Below, in pieces: positions 34,157 to 45,088 of a stretch of DNA of 64,000 bases (position 1 is the first letter of the stretch; each line of letters opens with the position of its first letter). Made by a program: the position numbers and the translations under genes. The notes under the pieces were generated by a model. It saw only the letters and a program-made list of their open reading frames with translations, made no database searches and was not told where the DNA came from. Source of the stretch: Cytospora piceicola (Eukaryota > Ascomycota > Sordariomycetes > Diaporthales > Cytosporaceae); assembly GCA_023375675.1 (NCBI GenBank), contig JALQBC010000004.1:1302001-1366000 (forward strand), given 5' to 3'.

Positions 34157-36211
34157 GTCTGGTGAGTGGTTGGGGCCAGATTTGATATGTGCCGTCAGTG
34201 GTTGCGCCCGTCAGTCAGAGTATTTTCGCCATCAGGGCTGTTCCTGCCCAGGTGTCACCTGAGCCAAGGCTATGATCGCAGTTGGAGGAATCATCACCGC
34301 CACTGCTCTTGGAGAGGCTTGCACGGTCCTTTCCAAAGGTGGGATCAACGGTATCAGGAAGCTGCTTAGTGCGATCATTGTCGCAGTCATGATGAGGTAG
34401 GTATTCTCCAGTCAAAGCTGGTAATGTTGTAGTGCAAGCTCCAGGCGGACGTCGACATTCATTAGTGCTAACTACCTACCTAGGTAAGTTGAGTTTTACC
34501 CAAGCGAACCTTGAGGCAAGACCTCTTGAGAGGGGTTCCGACTGTAGCTGGGTGTACAGCATTGGCAGGTGAGTCGAGCGGGTTGGACTGGGGTATCAAT
34601 ACCTAGGTACTGCTGTCGCATCTTCCAGGATCAAAATATAGACGTTCTAGTTACTTTTGCCATACTGATAGTCGGCTCGCTCAATATTGGTGTCTGTCGC
34701 TCAGTGGTTACGTTGCTTTTGGGTTGCGTTATGTGCTAAGTATAGATAGGCATATGCGGGCCTCGCCCCTTCGTGTTCTCCCCAAATATGACAAGTCTCA
34801 TGCATTCCTTCTTTGCATCTTTCCATAACATGTACCTGCTCCGTTCTCCTTGGTCTGTAATTGTGACGAAGAGTGCAAAAGCAATTGCCAATGCTCGTGC
34901 ATTAGCTAAACCCTATATTGCGACAGTAATTGATGTACAGCGCTGATAATACTAGCATGCTTGTGTAGCCCCTAAACGATAATAGCTTATGCAATCTCAT
35001 ATCCTTCAATTGCTCTCTTCTTCCACCTGGTAGCAAAGAGAGGTTTGACCCTATATATTGGTACAAGAAGGTCAACTGGTGGAAGTTCCAATAACAGGGA
35101 GGAGGAATTGGGTTGAAAACGGCTAATACCATTGTTTTATATGTGTAGGCTGCAATCAGTGTTAGAGTATTCAGGTCGGTAGTGTCCAGGTCAACTAGTA
35201 GTGTCTTTAGTAAGATGTACAGTAGTTCCAAACCCTTATATATCACAAGGCCCACCTAAGTCATCTGCATGATGTATAAGGATTTCTGTTATATTAGGGT
35301 AAGGAATTACATAGGCGATCGATCTGTCCGTTGATAACCTAATATATATATAAATATGATATATTTGGGTCGCCACTGTGTCGGGATGGGTCAAGTGGCA
35401 CTAGAACGGAATCTATACAGGTTTGTATATCTACTCGATCTATGTATCCTGTATAATTTACTTGGGTAGAAAAGAGTGATTAAGTGGCGGAACGGTAAAT
35501 AGTCTCTCTCCATTCCCTTGTGGTATTCCAGCGCCTTTCAAGATCACAGTAGTCTGCTTGGAGGATTCTGTCGATAGAGCATAGCACCCGAGCATATATC
35601 GGCCCCAAGGTGCTATTATATGGTTTCCTTATCACCCTAAATGTATTATATGGGAGCTTTTCATGGATTACTTTTATACCGCTTGGGGACAGCCAAGAAG
35701 ATTTCTTAGCAGCATATCTTATGAAATAACAACACTGGGGCTCTTCATACTCTTGGTATACAACTCTCCATCATGACTATCATACCAACTAGCCAGGCAC
35801 TATCATAAGTAAACTCATAGTAGGTTATAGAGGTAGAGTTATTTCACGGAAGGTTGGGTGCCACTTGTCTTCCAAGGCTGATTACCTACGCAGTCTGCAA
35901 GTAGCTACCGGTCCTGACACCAAGTCCATCATCGGACGCTCGTCAACTCCATATATCTGCCCTTTGAGAGCTGACCTGGGAGCAACACTTCCTCACGATA
36001 CATGTACATGCTCAGAACCCTACGTCGCTACACACAACCCAGCCTGAAATACTCGCTGAATGATGACTATAGCCGAGCTAGCCATTGCCACCTATAATCT
36101 GCCGCAAACGCTATCCATGATCCGTATCAAAATACTCAACGCTCCATATTTAAAAACACCATCATGTTGCCTCTCAATGAATATGTACCCTCCGTAGAGC
36201 TGCCGTGTGTG
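34157..36211. other. AT-rich, repeat-like stretch without recognisable gene
   Basis: From about 34.7 kb on, the DNA is AT-rich with a 117-codon hydrophobic frame on the minus strand (34902-35255) that I cannot place in a family. It may be a RIP-mutated transposon but no terminal repeats or polymerase motifs are visible. Exact TACCTAGGTA palindromes lie at 34477-34486 and 34600-34609. Confidence 0.4.
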
Positions 36212-37815
36212 TCAAAGTCTCCGACGCGCCGGAACTTCAAAAACCACTACGGGGTGAAACTTGGGCAACCTCATCTGGTGCTTCTCGACTAGCGGATGGC
36301 CCTCCTTGAGGCGCCCATCAAGCCCCATGATCTCCTCCCCCATGATCTCTTCCCCAATACCACCGTCCCGCACAGCTGTCCCGTGTATCTCCATCAACCA
36401 GTCTGCAAGGCGGAGGGAGAAGACTTGCTGGTCCGTCAGGAAATCCCTCTCCTCCCTCCTCCAAACGGAGGGCCACCTCGTGGTTTGCGAGACATATGTG
36501 GCCACTACGATAACAAGTCAGTACTTGCCTGAAGAGAAAGTGATAGGGGTCGTCAGGTTTGATATAAGAGTAAAGCCTCCTTGCTCCCGGATCAAACGCG
36601 TTTCGAACCCAGAAAACTCCAGGATTGTCTTGAAATCTACTTACAAATCCGGTCGTGACTGTACTGGTGTCCCAGCCCTTTCAGGTCCTCTTCGGCAAGC
36701 AGCCACATTGCGTTGGAACCGGCAAGTGGCTGTGAGCCATAGACGGACATCCACCGGAGGGCGAGGCACTTCTTGAGAGTGTCGGTGTCGTCGAGAGCGA
36801 CAAAGTGGCTCTGCCTTTCGCATTCGCGGAAGAGACCCCACTCCAGAGCCTTCTGCCAGCCTCCATCATCGAGCCTGAGGGTGCAACGCTGAACTTGGAG
36901 ATAAACATGACTGCGGGTCTTGAGGTACCAGTGGTACAGAAGGTTCATGACCGCATGTTCGGCTCCGTGGTTGTTGAAAAAATAAGGGAGGTCAATGTCG
37001 ACCATGACGGCTGCCTCGGGATCCACGGCCTCGTTCAGGACATCGTCACGGTTCATTGGCCCGTAGGCCTTCGCGGCCCACTCGAGGGAGGAAGAACGGA
37101 GCCAGATCACGTCGGTATGGCGGTTGTACTAGAACGGCCGGATGGTGATGGGCTCCAGTACATTGCGGTCCATGACCCACACCGCCACTGTCTTTGCCGT
37201 TCTCCGCACGCATTTCCGCGCCTCGCGATTCACGTGGGCGATCGACAGGTTTGGAACAGGTGTGCTCGTGAGGCGGCCGAAGCAACCGGGACAGTGGGGC
37301 GGCACAGGGTGCTCACGCAGGCATGAGGGGGGCGTCATGGTTGGCCTCACCAGGCGTCTGCACCAGGCACTCTCCCAGATTATATCCTGTAACTCTGGAG
37401 GCAGATGACCGAAGTTAGCTGGTGTCCTTTCTGGGGCCCTCGTGCTGCTGTGCTCGGTCGCTAAGTCACCCTGGCTCCTATGACGGCTTTCGTCGGTGTC
37501 GCTATCATCATTCGGAGCGTCACGACTTTGGCTTCCATTCTCGCTTGCAATCACGGGATCCAGTGACGATCCAGATTGCGGCGGTGTTGTCGTGAAGCTT
37601 TGCGGCTGGTTTCTTTCCCGGCGGATTTCGCGATCACCCTCCAAGGTTTTGGTAGGCGCCTCCTCGGGTTGCTCGGTGTGGCCAGACCTATCATCGTCCT
37701 CGAGGTGCTGTGAAGCATCGGACGACTCCTGTATCTGGATCTCACGTCGGGCTTGATGGCGTGGAGGTACAGTGTTCTGGTCCCGGGATTTGGCCGTTCT
37801 TCTGGAGATTGTCAA
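36212..37815 (-). pseudogene. 2EXR-domain protein interrupted by an in-frame TAG
   Basis: The frame begins with a long charged, disordered N-terminus and then shows FGHLPPELQDIIWESAW, the 2EXR signature (F-x-x-LPPELR-x-x-IW) found in many fungal proteins of unknown, possibly F-box-like role. At 37129-37131 a TAG stops the frame after ITIRPF, but the same frame continues without other stops as YNRHTDVIWLRSS, DIDLPYFFNNHG and LRLDDGGWQKALEW, as in intact family members. A phase-consistent 140-nt intron (36644-36505) joins the last exon (TYVSQTTRWPSVW), ending at 36212. A single C-to-T change in CAG would create this TAG, as RIP does. No ATG was found in frame upstream, so the start is missing or lies in an undetected exon. 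The last exon contains a doubled GEEIM unit. Confidence 0.65.
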
Positions 37816-38192
37816 ATACTTCTAACACATTTTCAATATGGGGAGTCGGCCGAGGGTTGTTCTCCCTACTGCAAGGTTTCGTGGGTCATTAGTAGTAGTA
37901 GTGAAAGAGGAGATGAAGACGGAAACAATAATATTTCTAGACGGTCAAGGGCGTAACAGAGAAGGATATCGAAGGATCACTTGCAGCTGGCTGCTCAAAT
38001 ACACTTTCCCGACGTGCTCCTTACCGGGAGTGACGTGACAAGCCATGGCATGGTGCTGCTTACTTATGTAAGTACGTATTGTAACATTTATGGAAGAAAA
38101 CTTTCCTTCAGAGGGAGGCGCATTCCTTCCCAGCATACACACCAAATAGGTACTTATGCAGAACCACCTCGGCACCTCTATAGCGTCCCACA
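37816..38192. other. intergenic, no gene recognised
   Basis: Upstream flank of the 2EXR gene up to the MITE; I looked here for its missing first exon and found no phase-compatible ATG exon. Confidence 0.4.
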
Positions 38193-38652
38193 TAGGTAAT
38201 GTCAAAACGGTACGCTAGACGGTCCTTCCACCAGAGGGACCGTTTAACATATTATTTACGTCGCCTGACGAGCCTAAATCCAGAAAGAAGATCCTCCCTA
38301 CGGTCTTTCCCATTTGAAACTATCCAGTTAGGTAAGAACGAATCGATGAAAAGACTATTATCAAGTCTAAAGACTATTGAAATCAATTGGAGTGAAAATG
38401 AGTGACGGGGCCAGCCCGTTTTGAGTAGTGTTATTGATGTTATGGAGAAGAAATCTCCAGTGTGTTTACCGTAGTAAACTGATTCCTATAAACACTGTAA
38501 ACAAAGCCGACCGTTCCTTCCATTCACTACACTATCCTCTAGAGGGTTTCTAGACGGTTTTTCTGGAGCCAGGCTCGTCAGGCGATATAGATAATGTGTT
38601 GAACGGTCCCTTTGGTAGAAGGACCGTACAGTATACTGTTTTGATATTACCT
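38193..38652. mobile_element. MITE with ~95-bp inverted repeats, TA-flanked
   Basis: The left end starts GGTAATGTCAAAACGG after a TA at 38193-38194. The right end is its reverse complement (TTTTGATATTACC) before a TA at 38651-38652. The inverted repeats extend about 95 bp and share CGGTCCTTC, AGGGACCGTT, CGCCTGACGAGCCT and TCCAGAAA blocks with mostly transition differences. The core is 456 bp with no open frame. TA duplication and size fit a Tc1/mariner-derived MITE. The CATA/TATG symmetry at the ends makes the exact border uncertain by two bases. Confidence 0.8.
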
Positions 38653-39034
38653 ATGCAGTGCGCTACGGCTGTTCATAAGAAGATACCTGCCCGCAGGATA
38701 CATAACCGCTCCCCCTGGCCGACATCGAGAAGACCCGGATATCAAGCCGTCAATATTGAAAACAGACATCAACCGATCACGTCAAAGATTGTGCAGGGAA
38801 CAGATGTGTGTCTTGAACGTCAAATCATTATCGTCTATTTAGGATTGTGCCGCATGGGTCAACCCTTTCCACCGAGATACTACTGTACATCCAGGCTAGA
38901 ATGACGACATTACCAATCGTGTAGCAAAATGCTAAGATGGGGTGCCAAACCGAAGAGACCCGTGCCAAACTCCATTAACCATTTTCGATGCGATCGCCTG
39001 TGCCCTGTAATCTCAAATGTTTATTCGTCATCCC
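38653..39034. other. HSP90 3' flank
   Basis: Region between the MITE and the HSP90 stop codon; it holds the HSP90 3' UTR. No other gene. Confidence 0.5.
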
Positions 39035-41210
39035 TTAGTCGACCTCCTCCATGGCGCTGTCGCCGGTCTCGGCGGCGGGGGTAGAGTCAGAGGCAGCGGG
39101 TGCGTCAGCGGCAGCCTCGGGCTCGTCGTCCAGGTTCAGACCCAGAGACACGAGCTTGTGGATGCGCTCGGCGAAGCCTGCGGGCTCGTCGATGGTGAAG
39201 CCAGAGACAAGCAGAGAGGTCTCGAACAGGAGCTGAACGATGGACTTGACAGTCTTGTCGTTCTCACCATCGGCCTCGACCTTGGTCTTGAGCTCCCTGA
39301 TGATGGAGCTGCTGGGGGAGATCTCGAAGGTCTTCTTGGAAGACATGTAGCTGGACATGGAAGTGTCACGGAGGGCCTGGGCCTTCATGATACGCTCCAT
39401 GTTGGCGGACCAACCGAACTGGCCAGTGCGGATAGCGCATGGGGAGCCGACCAGCTTGTGGGAGACAACGACCTTCTCGACCTTGTCGCCAAGAACGTTC
39501 TTCAGGGCCTTGGTGAGCTCCTCGAACTCCTTCTCCTCAGCCTCACGCTTCGTCTTCTCCTCCTCGGTCTCCTCAATGTCGAAGTCCTTGGTGATGTCGA
39601 CGAGCTTCTTGCCCTCGAACTCCTTGAGCTGAGTCATGGCGTACTCATCAATGGGGTCAACCAGGAAGAGAACCTCGAAGCCCTTGGCCTTGAGAGCGTC
39701 AAGGAAGGGAGACTTGGTGACGGCAGGGAGAGACTCGCCGGTGATGTAGTACATGTTCTTCTGGTGCTCCGGCATGCGGGTAACGTAGTCAGCCAGAGAG
39801 GTCATCTCATCGCCAGACTTGGTGGAGTTGAAGCGCAGCAGCTTGGCAAGCAGGGGGCGGTTCTGGGAGTCCTCGTGGATTCCGAGCTTCAGGTTCTTGC
39901 CGAAAGCAGTGTAGAACTTGTCGAACTGCTCCTTGTCCTCGGCGATCTCAGTGAAGAGCTCAAGGGACTTCTTGACGATGTTCTTCTTGATGACCTTCAT
40001 GATCTTGTTCTGCTGGAGGGTCTCACGAGACAGGTTGAGGGGCAGATCCTCGGAGTCGACAACACCCTTGACGAAGCTGAGCCACTCAGGGATGAGCTCG
40101 GTGGCATCGTCAGTGATGAAGACACGACGGACGTAGAGCTTGATGTTGTTCTTGGTCTTCTTGGTCTCGAACAGGTCGAAGGGAGCGCGCTTGGGGACGT
40201 AGAGGATGGCGCGGAACTCGAGCTGACCCTCAACAGAGAAGTGCTTGACGGCCAGGTGGTCCTCCCAGTCGTTGGAGAGGGACTTGTAGAAAGCCGCGTA
40301 CTCCTCCTGGTTGATGTCGGAGGGGTTGCGAGTCCAGATGGGCTTCTGCTTGTTGAGCTCCTCCTCCTCGATGGTGGTCTCCTTGATGGTCTTGGTCTTC
40401 TTCTTCTTCTCCTCGTCCTCCTCATCGACCTCCTCGATCTTAGGCTTCTTGTCATCGCCCTCCTCGGTGGTCTCCTCCTCAGCATCCTCATCGGGGACCT
40501 CCTTCTCGGTCTCCTTCTGGACGTGGAGGTAGATGGGGTAGGAGATGAACTCGGAGTGCTTCTTGATGATCTCCTTGACCTTGGCCTCGTTGAGGTAGTC
40601 CATCTGCTCATCCTTCAGGTAAAGGATGATCTTGGTACCGCGGCCGATTGGCTCGCCCTCGGTGTCGGGCACAATGGTGAAAGTGCCACCAGCGGCGGAC
40701 TCCCAGACGTACTGCTCGTCATCGTTGTGCTTGGAGATGACCTTGACCCTGTCTGCGACAAGGTAGGCGGAGTAGAAACCAACACCGAACTGACCGATCA
40801 TGGAGATATCAGCACCGGCGGTGAGGGCCTCCATGAACTGCTTGGTGCCAGAGCGGGCAATTGTACCCAGGTTGTTGACGAGATCCTGAGGCAGTAGTTA
40901 GCAAACTGTACAAGACAAACAATTGGTGGTGTGCCACAGATGTACTTACAGCCTTGGTCATACCGATACCAGAATCCTGGAGAGTCAAGGTCTTGTTCTC
41001 CTTGTCTGGGATGATGTCGATACGGAGGTCCTTGCCCGAGTCCAGCTTGCTGGGGTCGGACAAAGCCTCGTACCTGATCTTGTCGAGGGCATCTGATGCG
41101 TTGGAGACAAGCTCTCGCAGGAAGATCTCCTTGTTGGAGTAGACGGTGTTGATGATAAGTCCGAGAAGCTGAGAAATCTCGGCCTGGAACTCGAAGGTTT
41201 CGCCAGACAT
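39035..41210 (-). CDS. hsp90: Hsp90 molecular chaperone
   Basis: Two exons (41210-40950 and 40885-39035) give 703 residues ending in MEEVD, the cytosolic Hsp90 tail that binds TPR co-chaperones. The N-terminal ATPase (GHKL) domain has [20 protein letters not shown] with catalytic Glu33 and Mg-binding Asn37, DSGIGMTK and [12 protein letters not shown] Glu/Lys-rich charged linker follows (about residues 215-265), then the middle domain ([12 protein letters not shown]; client and Aha1 binding) and the dimerisation domain. It folds kinases, steroid-receptor-like factors and stress regulators in the cytosol. The single coding intron falls after Lys-Ala in MTKA, and a 5' UTR intron is predicted upstream. 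A 626-codon frame on the opposite strand is a composition shadow. Confidence 0.99.
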
Positions 41211-41236
41211 TTTGAGGGTCGTAACTTCGTCAAGAA

Positions 41237-41599
41237 CTGGGAATCGGTCAAAGTTAGTATTGTTGTTTCGAAAACAGACGATTGGTATGGTGGTAGCAGT
41301 GCAGGAGAGTGGTAAACAGGAGGATTGAGGACTGTGAAATGTGGGCTGTGGTGGGGTCGCCGTGGAAACGATCGAAGCAAACAGAAGCTGCAAGGCTTTG
41401 AATAACGACCCCGTTTCCCAGACTTTTGAGGAAACTTTCACAGCGACACTTGAGGCAGGAGGTAGAACTTTGAGTTATCTGCAGACAGAGAGTATCGGTG
41501 TTCTCTACCTGGCCCAAACTTGCATGCGAGGCTGGTACAAACTGGAGATGTGGGTGCGCGGAGAGGCGGGGTTGTATCAAAGGACATGACTGTGCTTAC
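41237..41599 (-). other. predicted 5' UTR intron of HSP90
   Basis: Read on the minus strand, CCAAG is followed by the donor GTAAGC at 41599. A consensus TACTAAC branch point and acceptor CCCAG at about 41237 lie 26 bases before the ATG at 41210. A 363-nt leader intron of this kind is common in highly expressed fungal genes. There is no transcript evidence here. Confidence 0.55.
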
Positions 41600-43237
41600 C
41601 TTGGGGTATCACTGGAGAGGAAATAAAAACTCAATCTAATCGAATCTTGCGATTTCGATATATGAGGGGGGGGATAGAGGGGTTTGGTTTGGTTTGGGAT
41701 GGGATGGTAAAAGTCGTGAAGAGAAGAGATGTGTGTTTGAAGGAAGGAAGAAGGTCTGTTACAGACGAGAGAGCTGCAAGCCCGCTAAAAAATAGTGCTG
41801 CCAACTGCTCGTGGAAATTCTAAGAGTTTCCATGGGCGCATTCCTTCTCTTGCCTTCGATGGGCTTCTCTGATTGGTACGATAGGCACGATTGACCCGAT
41901 AAGCTGCTAGCTCCCAATCTGGGGAAGCCAAGCCCAGGTTGCCCCGCGGGAACCCTGAAGGCAGAACTATTGATGGAGCCTTCTTCATCTCACGGCAAAC
42001 AGTCTAGGCAGTCAGGCAATCAGGCAGTCAGACAGTACACAGTACTGACAGTACTGACAGTACTGACAGTCTGTAATCTCGGACATGCAGCAAATGGAGA
42101 AACACGCAGATCCGGTCTAGAAGGTCTCGGCAACTCTCCGGCCCTGGGGTTCTACAATCTTCTTCCTCATCGCTACCTACTATGAGGTAGATCTAGGGAC
42201 TGCTCGCCATGTCCAGAACCCCTTGGACCCCAGCCTCACGTTGCCTCACTAGTTCAGGGGCCACAACTCGGTCCGTGCCACATGCCCAGCAACCAACACC
42301 TAGTAGTGAGGCTGAAGGATGAGTCAGGCTGCCCAGGTGCCTACTACCGTACTTATTTACCTAGGTAGGTACTTAGGTACTAAGGGTACTTCGGTGCGGT
42401 TCTCGATGCGGCCAGACACACACAGGTAGCCTCACTCAATCCAAATCCGGGGACCAGGGTATACGCACAGCAGCTTCTAGAACTTGGCGGTGCGAAGATG
42501 ACAACGGCTTATTGATACCGGTCCCTTGACCCCACTCCAGACTGCCCAGGTGGTTACTTGCTACTGGCTAATAGATTATCCTCGCTCTCTACTCTCTGGC
42601 CGCCAGCCCGATTGTTCCCTTAGTAAGACCGAGCGGGTAATAACACAATTCGGCATCCTATGCACAACAAAGAAGTGAACCCAGGCCAATGGTTGACCCC
42701 CAAGGATGCCTCATCCCTCGACCTAAGCGCTGCGTGGCTCATGCCAGAAGCCGCGACTGCCACGGCAAACGTCCTGTTCTGGAAAAGGTACAGGGAATCT
42801 TCGCCGGGGACTCTCCACAGCACTGGTTTGGTCTTTGTGAACAGTACATATATGGCCTCGATAATTCCGGCCAGCCTGGGTGCATCGCCTCTAGCAAGAG
42901 TAGAGGGCCACACCAGTTCGGTATGGACACTGGCAGTGACGTTCTGTCGTTCTCGTTATTGTCTCGTTGGCCGCATCCACTTTTGAAGGGAGGAAGCGAT
43001 CGCAGTGAAAACCGGACATCATCTCAAGGCCAGGGCCGCACAAGGAGGTATGCTCCCGGGGATCCGCAGGGCTGCTGTCCAATTTGGAGAAGCACTTGAA
43101 AAGCAGTATACAACTTCGCTTGCAGGCTCTGGCAACCTCAGCAGCGATTGTCGTGCAGTCAGACAAGGCCCTTGCCAAGTCCGTAATAAAATTATCAATA
43201 ATGTTCGAAGATGATGGTCTCGCTTTACCTTGAGATC
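41600..43237. other. HSP90 promoter region and 3' flank of the membrane-protein gene
   Basis: The HSP90 promoter lies in the left part. At 42475-42482 is TTCTAGAA, the TTCnnGAA core of a heat-shock element, though rather far from the gene. CAGTACTGA and CAGTCAGG simple repeats lie near 41991-42070, and TACCTAGGTA at 42358-42367. Small open frames at 42620-43210 overlap on both strands; no gene supported. Confidence 0.45.
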
Positions 43238-44332
43238 TCAGTCGCCGCTGATTTTCGCATGTCTGAAATACTTCATGCCCACCCACGCAACAACTACCCA
43301 TACCCAAGCCATGATACACGTCAGGATGATCAAGGCAGGGTAGTATCCGGTAATCGGCAGGGTGGGATCGTCCTCCAGCTCCGGCGGCGCATACGGCGTG
43401 GTCCCAACATCCCAAGCCCAGCTCCAAATACCGAAACAGGAGCCCATGCCCACCACAAAGACGACCCATGTGACGATCAATATGACCCATCCCCACCACT
43501 CCGTCTCGGTGTAGTCCCAATCGTCGTCGTCGGGTAGCAAAGGCGTTGAAGCCAGGCCCGAGAGACTCAGGGGAGACCTCGCCCTGTTCACAGTCCTCCG
43601 CCGCGACAATGCACCGAAATAGCCATCCGATCCAGAAGTCAGACTCGCCAGATCCGGATCACCTCTGCCGCCCGCATTCCTCCCAATGTGCAACACATCC
43701 TCGTCATCGGTCGTCGTATAGCTTATCGTAGGACTCGTAGGTGTAGGCTCCTCGATCTCGACCTTTGGGTTCGGCGCGATTTCCCCTCCTCCTCCTCCGC
43801 CTCCTGCTTCTCCCGTTGTAGTAGAAGTATCCTGCCGCAGGCTGGCCGCCGCTACGGCCGGCGCACTCCGGCTGGCGTAACCATCCATTGAGGGTCGCGG
43901 TGTGATGTCTGATATGCCTAGTCCAAAAGCGCCCCCGTCCCCGGTGGGAGCGCTCACGCCATACGTCTCGGCCGACTTGACGTCGATGCTCAGGTTTGCG
44001 CGGTGGGCCTCCCGTCGCTCGCGCTGGGCGCCGCGGCCTAGGAGGGCGACCTTTCTTAGAGAGCCTCGGCGTCTTCTCGTCTTGTGCTCCTGTAATGCGC
44101 TTGCGATCGAGGCTGGCTGTCGCGATATGGTAGCGTGCATCGGGGCGTGCGCATGCGACGTGTTATCATTATCGTCGTGTTGATGCTCTGCCGAGTGTGC
44201 GCGCATGAAGGCGAGTTTGGAAAATAAACCGCCGCCGGACGGAGTGCGCTTGTGGCCGGCTGGGTTTGGGTCTGTGGCACGGGCACCAGCACCAACATCT
44301 GGATCGGTGTCTTGGATGGGAGCAGAATCCAT
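43238..44332 (-). CDS. predicted two-TM membrane protein, conserved C-terminus
   Basis: A single exon of 364 residues from the ATG at 44332. Residues 1 to about 270 are disordered, basic in parts (KTRRRRGSLRK) and contain a glycine run and many Ser/Thr. The C-terminal 90 residues have two hydrophobic spans, about 287-310 (WVILIVTWVVFVVGMGSCFG) and 336-358 (ALIILTCIMAWVWVVVAWVG), linked by an acidic loop with ELEDDPTLPITGYYPA, and end in a short basic tail. The Trp-rich WDYTETEWWGW just before the first span looks conserved. No signal peptide and no enzymatic motif. I do not recognise the family; a small organelle or plasma-membrane scaffold is possible. It is divergent to the ZRG17-like gene, with about 750 bases between the start codons. 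Confidence 0.78.
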   Translation of the reverse strand: MDSAPIQDTDPDVGAGARATDPNPAGHKRTPSGGGLFSKLAFMRAHSAEHQHDDNDNTSHAHAPMHATISRQPASIASALQEHKTRRRRGSLRKVALLGRGAQRERREAHRANLSIDVKSAETYGVSAPTGDGGAFGLGISDITPRPSMDGYASRSAPAVAAASLRQDTSTTTGEAGGGGGGGEIAPNPKVEIEEPTPTSPTISYTTTDDEDVLHIGRNAGGRGDPDLASLTSGSDGYFGALSRRRTVNRARSPLSLSGLASTPLLPDDDDWDYTETEWWGWVILIVTWVVFVVGMGSCFGIWSWAWDVGTTPYAPPELEDDPTLPITGYYPALIILTCIMAWVWVVVAWVGMKYFRHAKISGD

Positions 44333-45088
44333 GTTGAGATGGAGAGCGGCAGGAATGGTCCAACCTTTAATGTCCTCACGTGTACTTCAGGACGCTGATG
44401 TCAGCGCAATGCGTTGGCTCGGGCGAAGATCGAGGATCTTAAGCATCTGCCCCACATGTTGTTGTAGCATAAGCATGTGAGAGTGAGGCAGGGCTTTTAG
44501 AAACGGAGTTGCCTTTTCGGCATCCGGGCTCGAATGTGTAAGTGATCATCTGGTAAAAGTTGACAATACCAGGAAAGAGCATACAACCCATAGACCAGCA
44601 GACCAGCAACTTTAGAACCTGCGGTCATCGATCGGAAGCCCCTGACTTAGCGGCACTCCCTACATCACTCCCCTGAACCCTTGTACCTTGCACCTAGCAC
44701 CACCTGGAACTGAACAACCGCAGCGCATTCCCGTTCCAAGGACAGTGTCGTCACGATGTACATCTGTAGACTGGACCTGGGCAGTGAGCAATGTTCTTCT
44801 ACCCACCAGCACATGCAAGAAACGAATTACGGAATCATATCATACATACATATCAGCTGTGATCTATCAGCTAAACGGTCAAGACACCCACCAAGTCCAC
44901 ACACCACACCGGCGATCCGAAAATCAAGTCTCCAACAAGGTCGCAGTGCGCTAGACTCCATACAGCAATTGACCTATCGCAACTGACAAAGAGATACTGT
45001 AACAAGGCCGATAATCCCCCTCCCGCTCCTTATTATCCCCCCTCTACATACCCTCTTTTCCGGCCGTGTTCGTGAATTAGAGTGGCTC
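44333..45088. promoter_or_regulatory. divergent promoter between membrane-protein and CDF genes
   Basis: The genes at 44332 (-) and 45089 (+) are transcribed away from each other, so this 756-bp interval must hold both promoters. It has C/T-rich stretches near 45020-45060 just before the CDF gene, as common in fungal promoters. No defined operator recognised. Confidence 0.5.

Noticed and set aside
39017..40897. 626-codon open frame antisense to HSP90
   Set aside because: It mirrors the biased codon use of HSP90 and gives a Leu/Val/Gly-rich product without domains; HSP90 itself is certain.
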